Positions 15,401 through 22,762 of a stretch of 34,735 nt of DNA are shown in pieces. Source of the stretch: Streptomonospora mangrovi (GTDB lineage: Bacteria; Actinomycetota; Actinomycetes; Streptosporangiales; Streptosporangiaceae); contig NZ_JAJAQC010000060.1 in the NCBI RefSeq assembly GCF_027604915.1, positions 1 to 34,735 of the forward strand. The letters are read 5' to 3'. How positions within the stretch are numbered: position 1 is the first letter of the stretch; each line of letters opens with the position of its first letter. A program made the translations under genes and the position numbers. The notes beneath the pieces are model-generated. The model did no database searches. It had not been told where the DNA came from and saw nothing but the letters and a program-made list of their open reading frames with translations.

Positions 15401-16864
15401 TCAGCGGATTCCGGCGTCGCCCCGGTCGGCGCGCGCGGCGGCCTCGGCCCGGCCGCGCCGCTCGTTGCGGCGCTCCTGCTCGCGCAGGGCGGCCTCGCGC
15501 ACGGCGGCGGCCACGTGCCCGGACAGGTCGGGCTGGAACACGCTGGGGATGATGTAGTGCGGGCCGAGTTCGTCGTCGGTCACCACGTCGGCCAGCGCCT
15601 TGGCGGCGGCCACCATCATGTCGGAGTCGACGTGGTCGCTCTGGGCGTCGAGCAGGCCGCGGAACACGCCGGGGAAGACCAGCACGTTGTTGATCTGGTT
15701 GGGGTAGTCGCTGCGGCCGGTGGCGACGACGGCGGCGTGCAGGTGGGCGACCTCGGGGTCGACCTCGGGGTCGGGGTTGGCCAGCGCGAAGATGATGGAG
15801 TCGTCGTTCATCTCGGCGATGTCGTCGCCGTCGAGCACGTTGGGCGCCGAGACGCCGATGAACACGTCGGCGCCGTTGACCGCGCCGCGCAGGTCGCCGG
15901 AGTAGCCCTCGGGGTTGGTGTTCTCGGCGATCCAGGCGAGGTTGGGGTCGAGGTCGTCGCGCCCGGAGTGCACGGCGCCGTGGATGTCGCAGACGATGAC
16001 GTCCTTGGCCCCGGCGTGCATGAGCAGCTTGAGGATGGCGGTGCCGGCCGCGCCGGCGCCCGACATGGCGATCCGGACCTCGCTGAGGTTCTTGCCGACC
16101 ACGCGCAGGGCGTTGCGCAGCGCCGCCAGCACCACGATGGCGGTGCCGTGCTGGTCGTCGTGGAAGACGGGGATGTCCAGCAGGTCGCGCAGCCGCGCCT
16201 CGACCTCGAAGCAGCGGGGCGCGGAGATGTCCTCCAGGTTGATGCCGCCGAACCCGGGGGCGAGGATCTGCACGGTGCGCACGATCTCGTCCACGTCCTG
16301 GGTGTCCAGGGCGATGGGCCAGGCGTCGATGTCGGCGAAGCGTTTGAACAGCGCGGCCTTGCCCTCCATGACCGGCATGGCGGCCTGGGGGCCGATGTTG
16401 CCCAGGCCCAGCACGGCCGAGCCGTCGGTGACCACGGCGACGCTGTTGCGCTTGATGGTCAGGCGGCGGGCGTCGTCGGGGTTGGCGGCGATGGCCTGCG
16501 AGACGCGGGCGACGCCGGGGGTGTAGGCCATGGACAGCTCGTCGCGGTTGCGCAGCGGCACCTTGGACTTCATCTCGATCTTGCCGCCGAGGTGCATCAG
16601 GAAGGTGCGGTCGCTGACCTTGTGCACGGTGACGCCCTCGATGGCGCCGAGCGCGTCGACGATCGCCTGGGCGTGGTCGGTGTCGCGGGCGGCGCAGGTG
16701 ACGTCGATGCGGATGCGCTCGTGGCCCGCCGAGGCGACGTCGAGGGCCGTGATGACGCCACCCACGTGCTCGACTGCGTTGGTGAGGCTGCCCACCGCGC
16801 TGCCGTGTCCGTCCAGCTCCAGACGAACCGTTATGGAATAGGAAACGCTGGGAAGGGTGGCCAC
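15401..16864 (-). CDS. NAD-dependent malic enzyme with N-terminal ACT domain
   Basis: This enzyme oxidatively decarboxylates malate to pyruvate. The 487-aa protein has an ACT-type regulatory domain in about the first 90 residues, then the malic enzyme core: catalytic Tyr114 (MAYTPGVARV), Lys169 (EGKAALFK), metal site around Glu211-Asp212 and FHDDQHGTA (235-242), and the dinucleotide loop SGAGAAGTA (268-276). The ACT domain suggests allosteric control by a small ligand, perhaps an amino acid; this is inference. The start is GTG 16864 with GAGGAG five bases upstream. A charged Arg/Glu/Ala-rich tail of about 30 residues follows the core. No operon partner is evident. Confidence 0.93.
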   Translation of the reverse strand: MATLPSVSYSITVRLELDGHGSAVGSLTNAVEHVGGVITALDVASAGHERIRIDVTCAARDTDHAQAIVDALGAIEGVTVHKVSDRTFLMHLGGKIEMKSKVPLRNRDELSMAYTPGVARVSQAIAANPDDARRLTIKRNSVAVVTDGSAVLGLGNIGPQAAMPVMEGKAALFKRFADIDAWPIALDTQDVDEIVRTVQILAPGFGGINLEDISAPRCFEVEARLRDLLDIPVFHDDQHGTAIVVLAALRNALRVVGKNLSEVRIAMSGAGAAGTAILKLLMHAGAKDVIVCDIHGAVHSGRDDLDPNLAWIAENTNPEGYSGDLRGAVNGADVFIGVSAPNVLDGDDIAEMNDDSIIFALANPDPEVDPEVAHLHAAVVATGRSDYPNQINNVLVFPGVFRGLLDAQSDHVDSDMMVAAAKALADVVTDDELGPHYIIPSVFQPDLSGHVAAAVREAALREQERRNERRGRAEAAARADRGDAGIR

Positions 16865-17201
16865 GTAAGCTCCTCTGATTCACGGATCTGGCACAGGTCG
16901 CGACGTGCCTGGCGTGCCGGGTGCCTTGGCGGCGGGGGGAACTCAGCCGGGCGCCGGGGCGCGGGGCGGTCGCTGCCGCGGCGGCGCGGGGCGGGGGCCG
17001 AGCGCCGGGCCGGCCGGACGGCCGCGTCAAGCCGCACCTCTCATAGTGCCATCACCACCGCTGGTTGCGTGCGGCCTCATCGTGAGAAAGCGGACACCGG
17101 CCGCGCCCCCGAGTGCCGCCGCCCGCGCGGCGGGCGGCCCGGACCGGCGGTGTTAGGCGGTCTTGGCGGCGGGCTCGGCGGCGGGACGGCCTGCGGTGCC
17201 G
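16865..17201. other. Intergenic region upstream of malic enzyme gene
   Basis: I see no gene in these 337 bases. The GAGGAG ribosome site of the malic enzyme gene lies at its left end. A somewhat less GC-rich stretch near 17040-17095 is the most likely promoter position, but no clear pair of boxes is visible. Confidence 0.45.
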
Positions 17202-17924
17202 CTATTCCCGGTCGGCGTGCTCGCGCACCACGCGCTCGATGAGGTCGGCGCACGTGTCCAGGTCGATCACGGTGGAGTCCAGCACCAGGTGGTAGAGCGC
17301 GGCCGTGGCGGGGTCGCGCTGGTAGAAGCGGCGCACGTAGGCGGCGCGGGCGCGGTCGTTGTCGCGCAGGTCGCGCATGGTGGGCGGGCTCCACAACTGG
17401 GCGTGGCGGCCCTCGCTCCCCGTGCCCTCCCCGCTCTCACCGTGGGCGGGCTCGCGGCCGGTGGACTCGCGCAGCACGGTGGCCTGGCGCAGCCGCCGCT
17501 CGGGCGGGCCGTCCAGCCGCACGTGCACGGCGCGCGGGTTGTCGGCGAGCACGGAGGCCCCGGCGCGGCCGAGGATCACGCCCCCGGATTCGGCGACCTT
17601 GCGGATCACCTGCTCGGTGCGGTCGACGAACTCGTGGTCGAACAGCAGCCGGCCCTCGCCGTCGGCGGCGGGGATGTAGGTCATGTCGACGCTGCCGGGG
17701 GTGATGGCGGGCAGCCGGGCCGCGCCCGCCAGCAGCCGCTGGAACCCGGTGGGCGCGCGGTCGTCGTGCTCCAGCACCTCTTGGAGGGAGCAACCGATCT
17801 CGCGGGCCACGGCCGTGGGGATGGCGCGGTCCACGAACGGGACCCCGAGCCGTTCGGCGAGGGAGGGGCCGACCACGCTGCCGCCCGCTCCGAAGGTCGC
17901 GGAGATCGTCACCACGTGGGTCAT
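17202..17924 (-). CDS. Cytidylate kinase-like family protein
   Basis: This 240-aa P-loop protein belongs to the cytidylate-kinase-like family. The N-terminus VVTISATFGAGGSVVGPSLAERLGVPFVD carries a degenerate Walker A loop around Gly12-Gly15. The late region (MRDLRDNDRARAAYVRRFYQRDP, followed by VIDLDTCADLIE) matches the lid and substrate region of such kinases. It is not the housekeeping Cmk and the substrate is unknown. I prefer ATG 17924, with GGTGG five bases upstream, over GTG 17933. Residues 165-185 are a Gly/Glu-rich insert, probably a surface loop. Confidence 0.82.
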   Translation of the reverse strand: MTHVVTISATFGAGGSVVGPSLAERLGVPFVDRAIPTAVAREIGCSLQEVLEHDDRAPTGFQRLLAGAARLPAITPGSVDMTYIPAADGEGRLLFDHEFVDRTEQVIRKVAESGGVILGRAGASVLADNPRAVHVRLDGPPERRLRQATVLRESTGREPAHGESGEGTGSEGRHAQLWSPPTMRDLRDNDRARAAYVRRFYQRDPATAALYHLVLDSTVIDLDTCADLIERVVREHADRE

Positions 17925-18213
17925 CGCAGCCACCGCCCGTTGTCGGCTGTGCTCGTACGTGCCTGGGTGGTACCCGCAACGGGGGCGCGCCTAGCATCCC
18001 GGGCGCGCATATGTGCCGATTTGGGGTCCACCGCGCGGGGTCGGCCCGGCAGAGGGCGGGTGGCAGGGGAAGTGGCAGGGGCAGGGGGCTGTACCGCCGG
18101 GGTCGCCGGGCGGGTCACCCGCCCCGCGCCGCGCGGCGGCGGAGCGGGGCGGGTGGCAGCAGCGGCGACGGATCGGCCGGGCGCCGGCCGCGAGGCGGCG
18201 GCCGACGCGGCGG

Positions 18214-19161
18214 CTAGAACAGCGCCGAGGTGAGGGCGCGCCGCGCCTTGCCCACGCGGGGGTCGCCGGGCGGCAGGATCTCGAACAGCGACAGCAGGTG
18301 CTTGCGCACGCGGTCGCGGTCGTCCTCGCTGGTGCGCCGCACGGTGGCGATCAGCCGGTCGAAGGCGTCCTCGATCTTGCCGCCGTACATGTCGATGTCG
18401 GCGACGTTGATCTGGGCCTCGACGTCGGCGGGGTCGTCGGCGGCGGCCTTGCGCGCGGCGGCGGCGTCGAGGGCGTGCACCCGGGTGAGCAGGCGGACCT
18501 GGGCCAGCTTGGACCGGGCCTCGTCGTTCTTGGGGTCGCCCTCGACAACCTTGGCGTAGACGGCCTCGGCGGCGGCGAAGTCGCCGCGCTGGAGGGCTTC
18601 CTGCGCCTCGACGTCGGCGGGGTCGCCGCCGCCCGCCGGACCGGCGGCCTCCTGGGGGTCGGCCTCGCCCTGGGGACCCAGCCCCGCGTACTCCTGGGGC
18701 AGGATGCCCTGCTGGCGCAGGCCGTCGAAGACCTGGCCGAGCCAGTCGCGGAGCTGGTCGTAGGTGGCGGGTCCGACGGGGCCGGGCACGACCTGGCCGC
18801 CGATGACCATGGCGACCATGGGCACGCCCGGCACGCGCAGCGCCTGCGCGATCTGCGGGCTGGCCTGGACGTCGACCTTGGCGACGGCCCACTGGCCGCC
18901 CGCCTCGACCGCGAGCTTGTCGAGGGCCTTCTCGACCTGGTTCGACTGCTCGGAGCGGGCCTGGAGGACCGCGAGGATGACGGGGGCGCTCATCGAGCGT
19001 TCGAGGACCTCCTGCTGGAAGTTCTCCTCGCTGATGTCGATGGCGTAGGGGTTGGCGTGGCCGGATGACGCCTCGGCCTGCCGCTTGGCCTCGCGTTCCA
19101 AGGCCGCCTTGCGAGCACCGAGGTCGACCGCGCCCTGCATGGAGTAGTCCGAAGGCTGCAT
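18214..19161 (-). CDS. YbbN-like co-chaperone: thioredoxin fold plus TPR
   Basis: This 315-aa protein has a thioredoxin-like domain at about 38-150 and a helical tetratricopeptide region at about 195-315. The redox motif is missing: where CxxC is expected (after VILAVLQ) the sequence is ARSEQSN, with no cysteine. The cis-proline loop (VPGVPMV, 110-116) is kept. In E. coli the YbbN family (CnoX) binds unfolded or oxidised proteins and hands them to GroEL/DnaK; without CxxC this one probably acts only as a holdase. The start ATG 19161 has AGGATGGA just upstream. An earlier in-frame ATG at 19206 lacks family similarity. Confidence 0.9.
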   Translation of the reverse strand: MQPSDYSMQGAVDLGARKAALEREAKRQAEASSGHANPYAIDISEENFQQEVLERSMSAPVILAVLQARSEQSNQVEKALDKLAVEAGGQWAVAKVDVQASPQIAQALRVPGVPMVAMVIGGQVVPGPVGPATYDQLRDWLGQVFDGLRQQGILPQEYAGLGPQGEADPQEAAGPAGGGDPADVEAQEALQRGDFAAAEAVYAKVVEGDPKNDEARSKLAQVRLLTRVHALDAAAARKAAADDPADVEAQINVADIDMYGGKIEDAFDRLIATVRRTSEDDRDRVRKHLLSLFEILPPGDPRVGKARRALTSALF

Positions 19162-19235
19162 GCTTCCATCCTGCCGCATGCGCAAGGGCGCGAGTGAAGT
19201 ATCCACAGGCCGAGTCGGGTCACACAGGAGGCGGA

Positions 19236-19262
19236 GGAACCCCTCACGGGGGGAGGGGTTCC
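19236..19262 (-). terminator. Hairpin ending the XRE-DUF397 operon
   Basis: GGAACCCCTC (19236-19245) and GAGGGGTTCC (19253-19262) form a perfect 10-bp stem with a seven-base loop, ten bases after the DUF397 stop on the minus strand. It lacks a long T-tract. Confidence 0.75.
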
Positions 19263-19272
19263 CATCGGAAGG

Positions 19273-19458
19273 CTAGGAGCGGTCCGGGGCGTCGTCTTTC
19301 ACATCGCGAAGGAAGGACGCCCACTCGCGTGCGGGGAACGAGAGGAACCCGAGGTGCCGCTGCTGGGAGTCCCGCACAAAGGTCCGAGGGCCTTCGGACA
19401 CTTCGACGCAGTTGCCTCCATGGTTGGAGCTGTAGCTACTTTTGTGCCACTCACGCAT
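19273..19458 (-). CDS. DUF397 domain protein
   Basis: This 61-aa protein has the classic DUF397 pattern: W-x-KSSYSSNHGGNCVEV at the start, a VRDS-like segment, then LGFLSFPAREWASFL. In streptomycetes, DUF397 proteins are paired with XRE/DUF5753 regulators (WhiJ-type systems) that affect development. Its ATG overlaps the end of the XRE gene by eight bases, so translation is coupled. How these small proteins act is not settled; binding to the partner regulator is inferred from the family. Confidence 0.93.
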   Translation of the reverse strand: MREWHKSSYSSNHGGNCVEVSEGPRTFVRDSQQRHLGFLSFPAREWASFLRDVKDDAPDRS

Positions 19459-20266
19459 TGCCGTCCATCTCTTCCTCTAGTTTCTTGATCATGGCCAGGG
19501 AGTCCTCGGGGGACGACGCGGAAGCCTGGAGCGACCCGAACAGGCTCATGATTTCAGCGACCTTCTCCGCCTTCTCGAAGGTCTCCCCACCAAGGGCGTG
19601 CTCCGCGTACACCACGGACTGGTTCGCGTTCAACGTGTTGATCCGGAGGGGGAGCGTCAGCCCTGGCGTAATGGGAGCGTCGCGAAGGACCTGGAGATAG
19701 ATCGTCTCCTCCTCGATCAGCGCCGCGATATGCCCCAACTGGTCCTTCATGATCCTGCCGCTTCCGACGACCGTGGCGAGCGCTGTCTCGCGGACGACGA
19801 ACCACATCACCGGACGCTTGTCCGCCAAGGCGGGAAGCCGCTCAGCCCGAGCGCGAGCGATCTGCATCAACTCGTCACGGGTATGGCGGTTCCTCCGGCC
19901 CAAGAGCATGGAGTAGGCGTACTCCGCCGTCTGCAAGAGTCCGGGAACGAAAAGTGGCTCGTATTCGCGAATCTCGATGGCCTGCCGTTCCAACAGCACG
20001 GCATTGCGGAACCAATCAGGGACTTGGCGCTGGTTCGTCAAGTCCTCAAACAATCGCCGAAGGGTGCCGCCCGTGGAGAGAGCGGCATCGAGCGCGTCCG
20101 CTAGGTCTGCTTTGGGCTTTCGCGTGGCACGTTCCAGACTACTGATAGTCGACGCTGCCACGTTGACGCGATTGGCCAACTGGTCCTGCATCAGCCCTGC
20201 TGACGAGCGTATGCGCCGCAGTTCATCGCCCCATTGAATGTACTGGGCGTGCTGCTTCTCCGCCAT
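19451..20266 (-). CDS. XRE-family regulator with DUF5753 domain
   Basis: This 271-aa DNA-binding regulator has a helix-turn-helix at about 12-66 (ELRRIRSSAGLMQDQLANRV, then VAASTISSLERATRKPK). The DUF5753 ligand or partner domain runs from about 85 to the end (DWFRNAVLLERQAIEIREYE, VPGLLQTAEYAYSML). This architecture is abundant in actinomycetes and always tied to DUF397 proteins. I chose ATG 20266 because GAGG lies nine bases upstream; ATG 20275 is possible. The GC content is visibly lower than in most neighbours, which fits a mobile or recently gained unit. Two 8-bp direct repeats in the promoter region (20282-20310) are candidate self-operators. Confidence 0.93.
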   Translation of the reverse strand: MAEKQHAQYIQWGDELRRIRSSAGLMQDQLANRVNVAASTISSLERATRKPKADLADALDAALSTGGTLRRLFEDLTNQRQVPDWFRNAVLLERQAIEIREYEPLFVPGLLQTAEYAYSMLLGRRNRHTRDELMQIARARAERLPALADKRPVMWFVVRETALATVVGSGRIMKDQLGHIAALIEEETIYLQVLRDAPITPGLTLPLRINTLNANQSVVYAEHALGGETFEKAEKVAEIMSLFGSLQASASSPEDSLAMIKKLEEEMDGNA

Positions 20267-20281
20267 AGAACACATCCTCGC

Positions 20282-20310
20282 ACAGCCCCAATACAGGAAT
20301 CTACAGCCCC
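20282..20310. repeat. Direct repeats in the XRE promoter, 21-bp spacing
   Basis: ACAGCCCC occurs at 20282-20289 and 20303-20310, start to start 21 bp, which is two helical turns. The repeats lie 16-45 bases upstream of the XRE start, where an autoregulatory operator would be expected. Between them is the AT-richer segment AATACAGGAATCT, which on the minus strand includes a TAGATT -10-like hexamer. Confidence 0.5.
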
Positions 20311-20410
20311 GACAAGCCAACACAGAAATGTAGCAGTTATGGCAGGTGGTGGCTGTGCAGTCCATGATTGCAGTCAACCGAGCAGCACCATCCGAACCTC
20401 GGAGACGCGA

Positions 20411-20731
20411 ATGGAAAACACAGAAGGGCGGGAATGTCGGCTTTGCACCAGGCCCAACAACACTGAGGAGGTATGCGGGTACTGCGGAAATCCTTTGAGC
20501 GCCAACGAGACGCTCCCTCCGCTCCCGCATAAAAGACCCGTCCGACGGGTCCGACGCACCTCCCGGATCCGGCCCTACGTGCACCGGCACTTCCGGTACC
20601 ACGCACTAACCGACTCCCCTCCCCCGGCCACTCCCTGGCCGGAACGAGGGTTGAGGGAGGAGGGCGCCGTCGCGGGCGCTCTCCCAACGGCGGTCGGCTG
20701 TCTCACCAGCACTGCGGCCACCGCCGGATAA
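20411..20731 (+). CDS. Small four-cysteine zinc-ribbon-like protein
   Basis: I do not recognise this 106-aa protein. Residues 9-25 form CRLC-x9-CGYC, a compact zinc-ribbon-like four-cysteine site. After it comes a basic stretch (KRPVRRVRRTSRIRPYVHRHFRYH) and a low-complexity tail. The start ATG 20411 has GGAG seven bases upstream. It is divergent from the XRE/DUF397 pair with 144 bp between, so both may share control by the XRE protein. The zinc site plus basic patch suggests nucleic acid binding (inference). The C-terminal third reads like poorly conserved sequence, so the true end is less certain. Confidence 0.55.
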   Translation: MENTEGRECRLCTRPNNTEEVCGYCGNPLSANETLPPLPHKRPVRRVRRTSRIRPYVHRHFRYHALTDSPPPATPWPERGLREEGAVAGALPTAVGCLTSTAATAG

Positions 20732-20755
20732 GGCGGGGTAGGGCATAGCCCCGCC
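20732..20755 (+). terminator. Possible hairpin after the zinc-ribbon gene
   Basis: GGCGGGG (20732-20738) and CCCCGCC (20749-20755) form a 7-bp stem with a ten-base loop directly after the stop at 20731. There is no T-tract, so the terminator assignment is tentative. Confidence 0.4.
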
Positions 20756-20781
20756 GGGCGGGGAGTGCCAGCCCCCCGCCC

Positions 20782-20829
20782 ACAACAAAGAGGGGCGGCC
20801 GCGTTCTTCTCCCACGTTGCGGCCGCCCC
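20782..20829 (-). terminator. Rho-independent terminator after the 142-aa gene
   Basis: A perfect 11-bp stem (GGGGCGGCCGC at 20792-20802 with GCGGCCGCCCC at 20819-20829) is followed on the minus strand by the T-rich sequence TCTTTGTTGTG. It begins seven bases beyond the stop at 20836 and ends the 388-aa/142-aa operon. Confidence 0.85.
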
Positions 20830-20835
20830 CGTCAT

Positions 20836-21264
20836 TCAGCGGATGACCGCGCCCTTGGACAGGGAGACGTACCTGTCGTTCGCGCGCAGGGTGGCGATGT
20901 CCTCAAGAGATTTGTCCTTCGCCGTGGCTCCCTTGGCGACGTCCGTGATACGGCGCTCGCCGTCCTTCCTCTCCACGGCGGCCGAGGCCAACTTCTCTGC
21001 CACGGTCGCGGCGGCCTGCGTCGGGTCGACGCCGGCGGCGGGGGTGTCGAGCCCGATCGCCTCCATACCGGGGACGCCGCCCACGGACGAGACGAGGGCG
21101 GCCCTGGTCATTCCCCGCGCAGCGTCCTCAACCAGGGACGCCATCTCCGCCCCCGACTGCACCGCCTGCTCGCCGTCCGTCTGCGGCGCCTCGGGCGGCG
21201 GCGAGGTGACCTCGGCGGACACCCGTGCGGCGAGCAGGTCTCGTTCTTCTTCGGCAGACGCCAT
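20836..21264 (-). CDS. Hypothetical helical protein, partner of the 388-aa gene
   Basis: I do not recognise this 142-aa protein. It is acidic and Ala-rich at the start (MASAEEERDLLAARVSAEV), with a middle MASLVEDAARGMTRAAL helix. Its second half runs DPTQAAATVAEKLASAAVERK, then a lysine-containing segment (KGATAKDKSLEDIATLRAND). It has no signal or membrane segment and no cysteine. The start ATG 21264 has GAGAGG six bases upstream. It lies 99 bp downstream of the 388-aa gene and is followed by a strong terminator, so the two form one transcription unit. The DP-x3-A-x2-VA-x2-L pattern loosely recalls the third helix of the module described for the neighbouring proteins. Confidence 0.65.
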   Translation of the reverse strand: MASAEEERDLLAARVSAEVTSPPPEAPQTDGEQAVQSGAEMASLVEDAARGMTRAALVSSVGGVPGMEAIGLDTPAAGVDPTQAAATVAEKLASAAVERKDGERRITDVAKGATAKDKSLEDIATLRANDRYVSLSKGAVIR

Positions 21265-21363
21265 TGTCGCCTCTCACTTCTCATTCGCGGCAGGTGAATA
21301 CAGACGGGGCAGGGTCCGCAGAAGATCATCGTCGTTCACCGGAAGTTCGACAACCCGAAAGGA

Positions 21364-22530
21364 CTATGCGGTGCGTCCCCTCCCGGCGCCCGAGGACGGC
21401 GGCTGTTGACGGGCGGCGGATAGCATTTTTCTCCGCCGGGCGCTCCGCCTCGCCCGCTTGCCCGGACTGTCATGGAGGGCCGCCGTCTGCCGCAGGTACG
21501 AGGCGGTCACCCGGTCCAGGTTGTCCGCCATGCTCCTGCCCTTGGCGGTCTGGCGCTTGACGTCGGCCGTCCTGCCTTCGTACTGGAGGACCCCCTGAGC
21601 GGCCAGTTCGCGTGCCTCGCGGGCGCCGCCGGGTTCATGGTCGGCGGTGACGCCGCCGAACCGCCAGTAGCCCGGCTCGTGGTACTCGGTGCTGTTCACC
21701 TCGGCCATGGCCTTGTCGAGCCACGGCCGCATCCGCCGCGCCACCTCAGCGTCACCGCGCGACTCGGCGGTCACCACCAGGGCGGCGAACTCGTGCGCCT
21801 TCTTCCTTAAGTCGCCGACTTCCTTCCGCATGTCCTTAACGGCCGCCTGGTAGGCGTCCCGCCGCTCCAAGACGTATGCCTCGGTCGTCGGGGAAACGCG
21901 TCCCAGCACCGGAAGCAGGTGCTGGAAGTACTCGGCCTCGGAGCGGCAGTGCAGGTCCACTCCCGCCCCTCTGCCCGCCCCTGCTCCGGACGCCGAAAGG
22001 GCGGACTCCGCATGCCCGCTCCGCACGGCGGCGTCCCCCCGGACCGCGAGCCGTGCGGCCTCGCGCTCCCGGTACTCGGCGACCGTCGTCGCGAGTTTCC
22101 CGGCGAACGCGTTGACATTCGCCGTGCGCTCTTCGACCATCGCCGTCCTGCGGACGTACAGATCCGCGCCCATCTCCGCCCTCTCGGCGGCGGTGCGGGG
22201 CGGGTCGGTCGAGTAGGCCCACATGCCGGGCTCGTGGAAGGCGCCCTCGTCGGCAAGGCGCCCACCCTCGCGCAGCAGCGCCCGCAGGCCCTCGGCGGCG
22301 GCGCGGGAGCCGTCGGCGTCGGAAAGGGGTGTGTCGGGCAGGCGGCCGACGATCCCCTTCAATTCCGCCAGCCGCTCCACCACGGGACCGGCCGCCTTCC
22401 GCAGTTCGCGGGCGGCGGCCTGGTAGCCCTTCCGGGCGTCGGTGTACTTCCCCCGGAGCACGTCGGAGACCTGGCCCAGGGTCGGCGAAAGCATCGTGTG
22501 GTAGTCGCCCTCGGTGGAGTGGATGTACAT
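21364..22530 (-). CDS. Hypothetical protein with two tandem helical modules
   Basis: I do not recognise this 388-aa protein, but it is an internal duplication. Module A spans about residues 9-155 and module B about 199-348. Matching points are DYHTMLSPTLGQVS (9-22) and EYFQHLLPVLGRVS (200-213); DARKGYQAAARELRKAAG (31-48) and ERRDAYQAAVKDMRKEVG (222-239); FHEPGMW (98-104) and YHEPGYW (283-289); then a final long helix in each. The offset is about 185-190 residues. The tail is very basic (KRARRSARRRKML). It has no signal peptide or membrane span. The start ATG 22530 has GGGAGG seven bases upstream. The same module seems to occur in the proteins at 24748-25374 and 25402-26541, on the other side of icmA. 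Confidence 0.75.
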   Translation of the reverse strand: MYIHSTEGDYHTMLSPTLGQVSDVLRGKYTDARKGYQAAARELRKAAGPVVERLAELKGIVGRLPDTPLSDADGSRAAAEGLRALLREGGRLADEGAFHEPGMWAYSTDPPRTAAERAEMGADLYVRRTAMVEERTANVNAFAGKLATTVAEYREREAARLAVRGDAAVRSGHAESALSASGAGAGRGAGVDLHCRSEAEYFQHLLPVLGRVSPTTEAYVLERRDAYQAAVKDMRKEVGDLRKKAHEFAALVVTAESRGDAEVARRMRPWLDKAMAEVNSTEYHEPGYWRFGGVTADHEPGGAREARELAAQGVLQYEGRTADVKRQTAKGRSMADNLDRVTASYLRQTAALHDSPGKRARRSARRRKMLSAARQQPPSSGAGRGRTA

Positions 22531-22678
22531 CGCTCGCCTCCCGTGTCGCCCCGCGCGCAGCACCGGCGGCGGAGTCCACAGGATCATGCTGCACGGCGGC
22601 CCCCGGCACAACCCCGCCGGAGGCCGCGCGGTGCGCCGGGCGCCCGGCCGTGCCCGCAGCCGCCCGCACGCGCGCAAG

Positions 22679-22709
22679 GGGGCGCGCGGACGGTGCGTCC
22701 GCGCGCCCC
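22679..22709 (-). terminator. Perfect 13-bp hairpin after icmA
   Basis: GGGGCGCGCGGAC (22679-22691) and GTCCGCGCGCCCC (22697-22709) form a perfect 13-bp stem with a five-base loop, about 53 bases after the icmA stop on the minus strand. Only two T bases follow (CTTGCG), but stem strength makes termination likely. Confidence 0.75.
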
Positions 22710-22762
22710 TGGGTCGCTGCCTCCCGCGCGGCGCGCCGGGATGCCGCCGGGATGCCCTCGGG

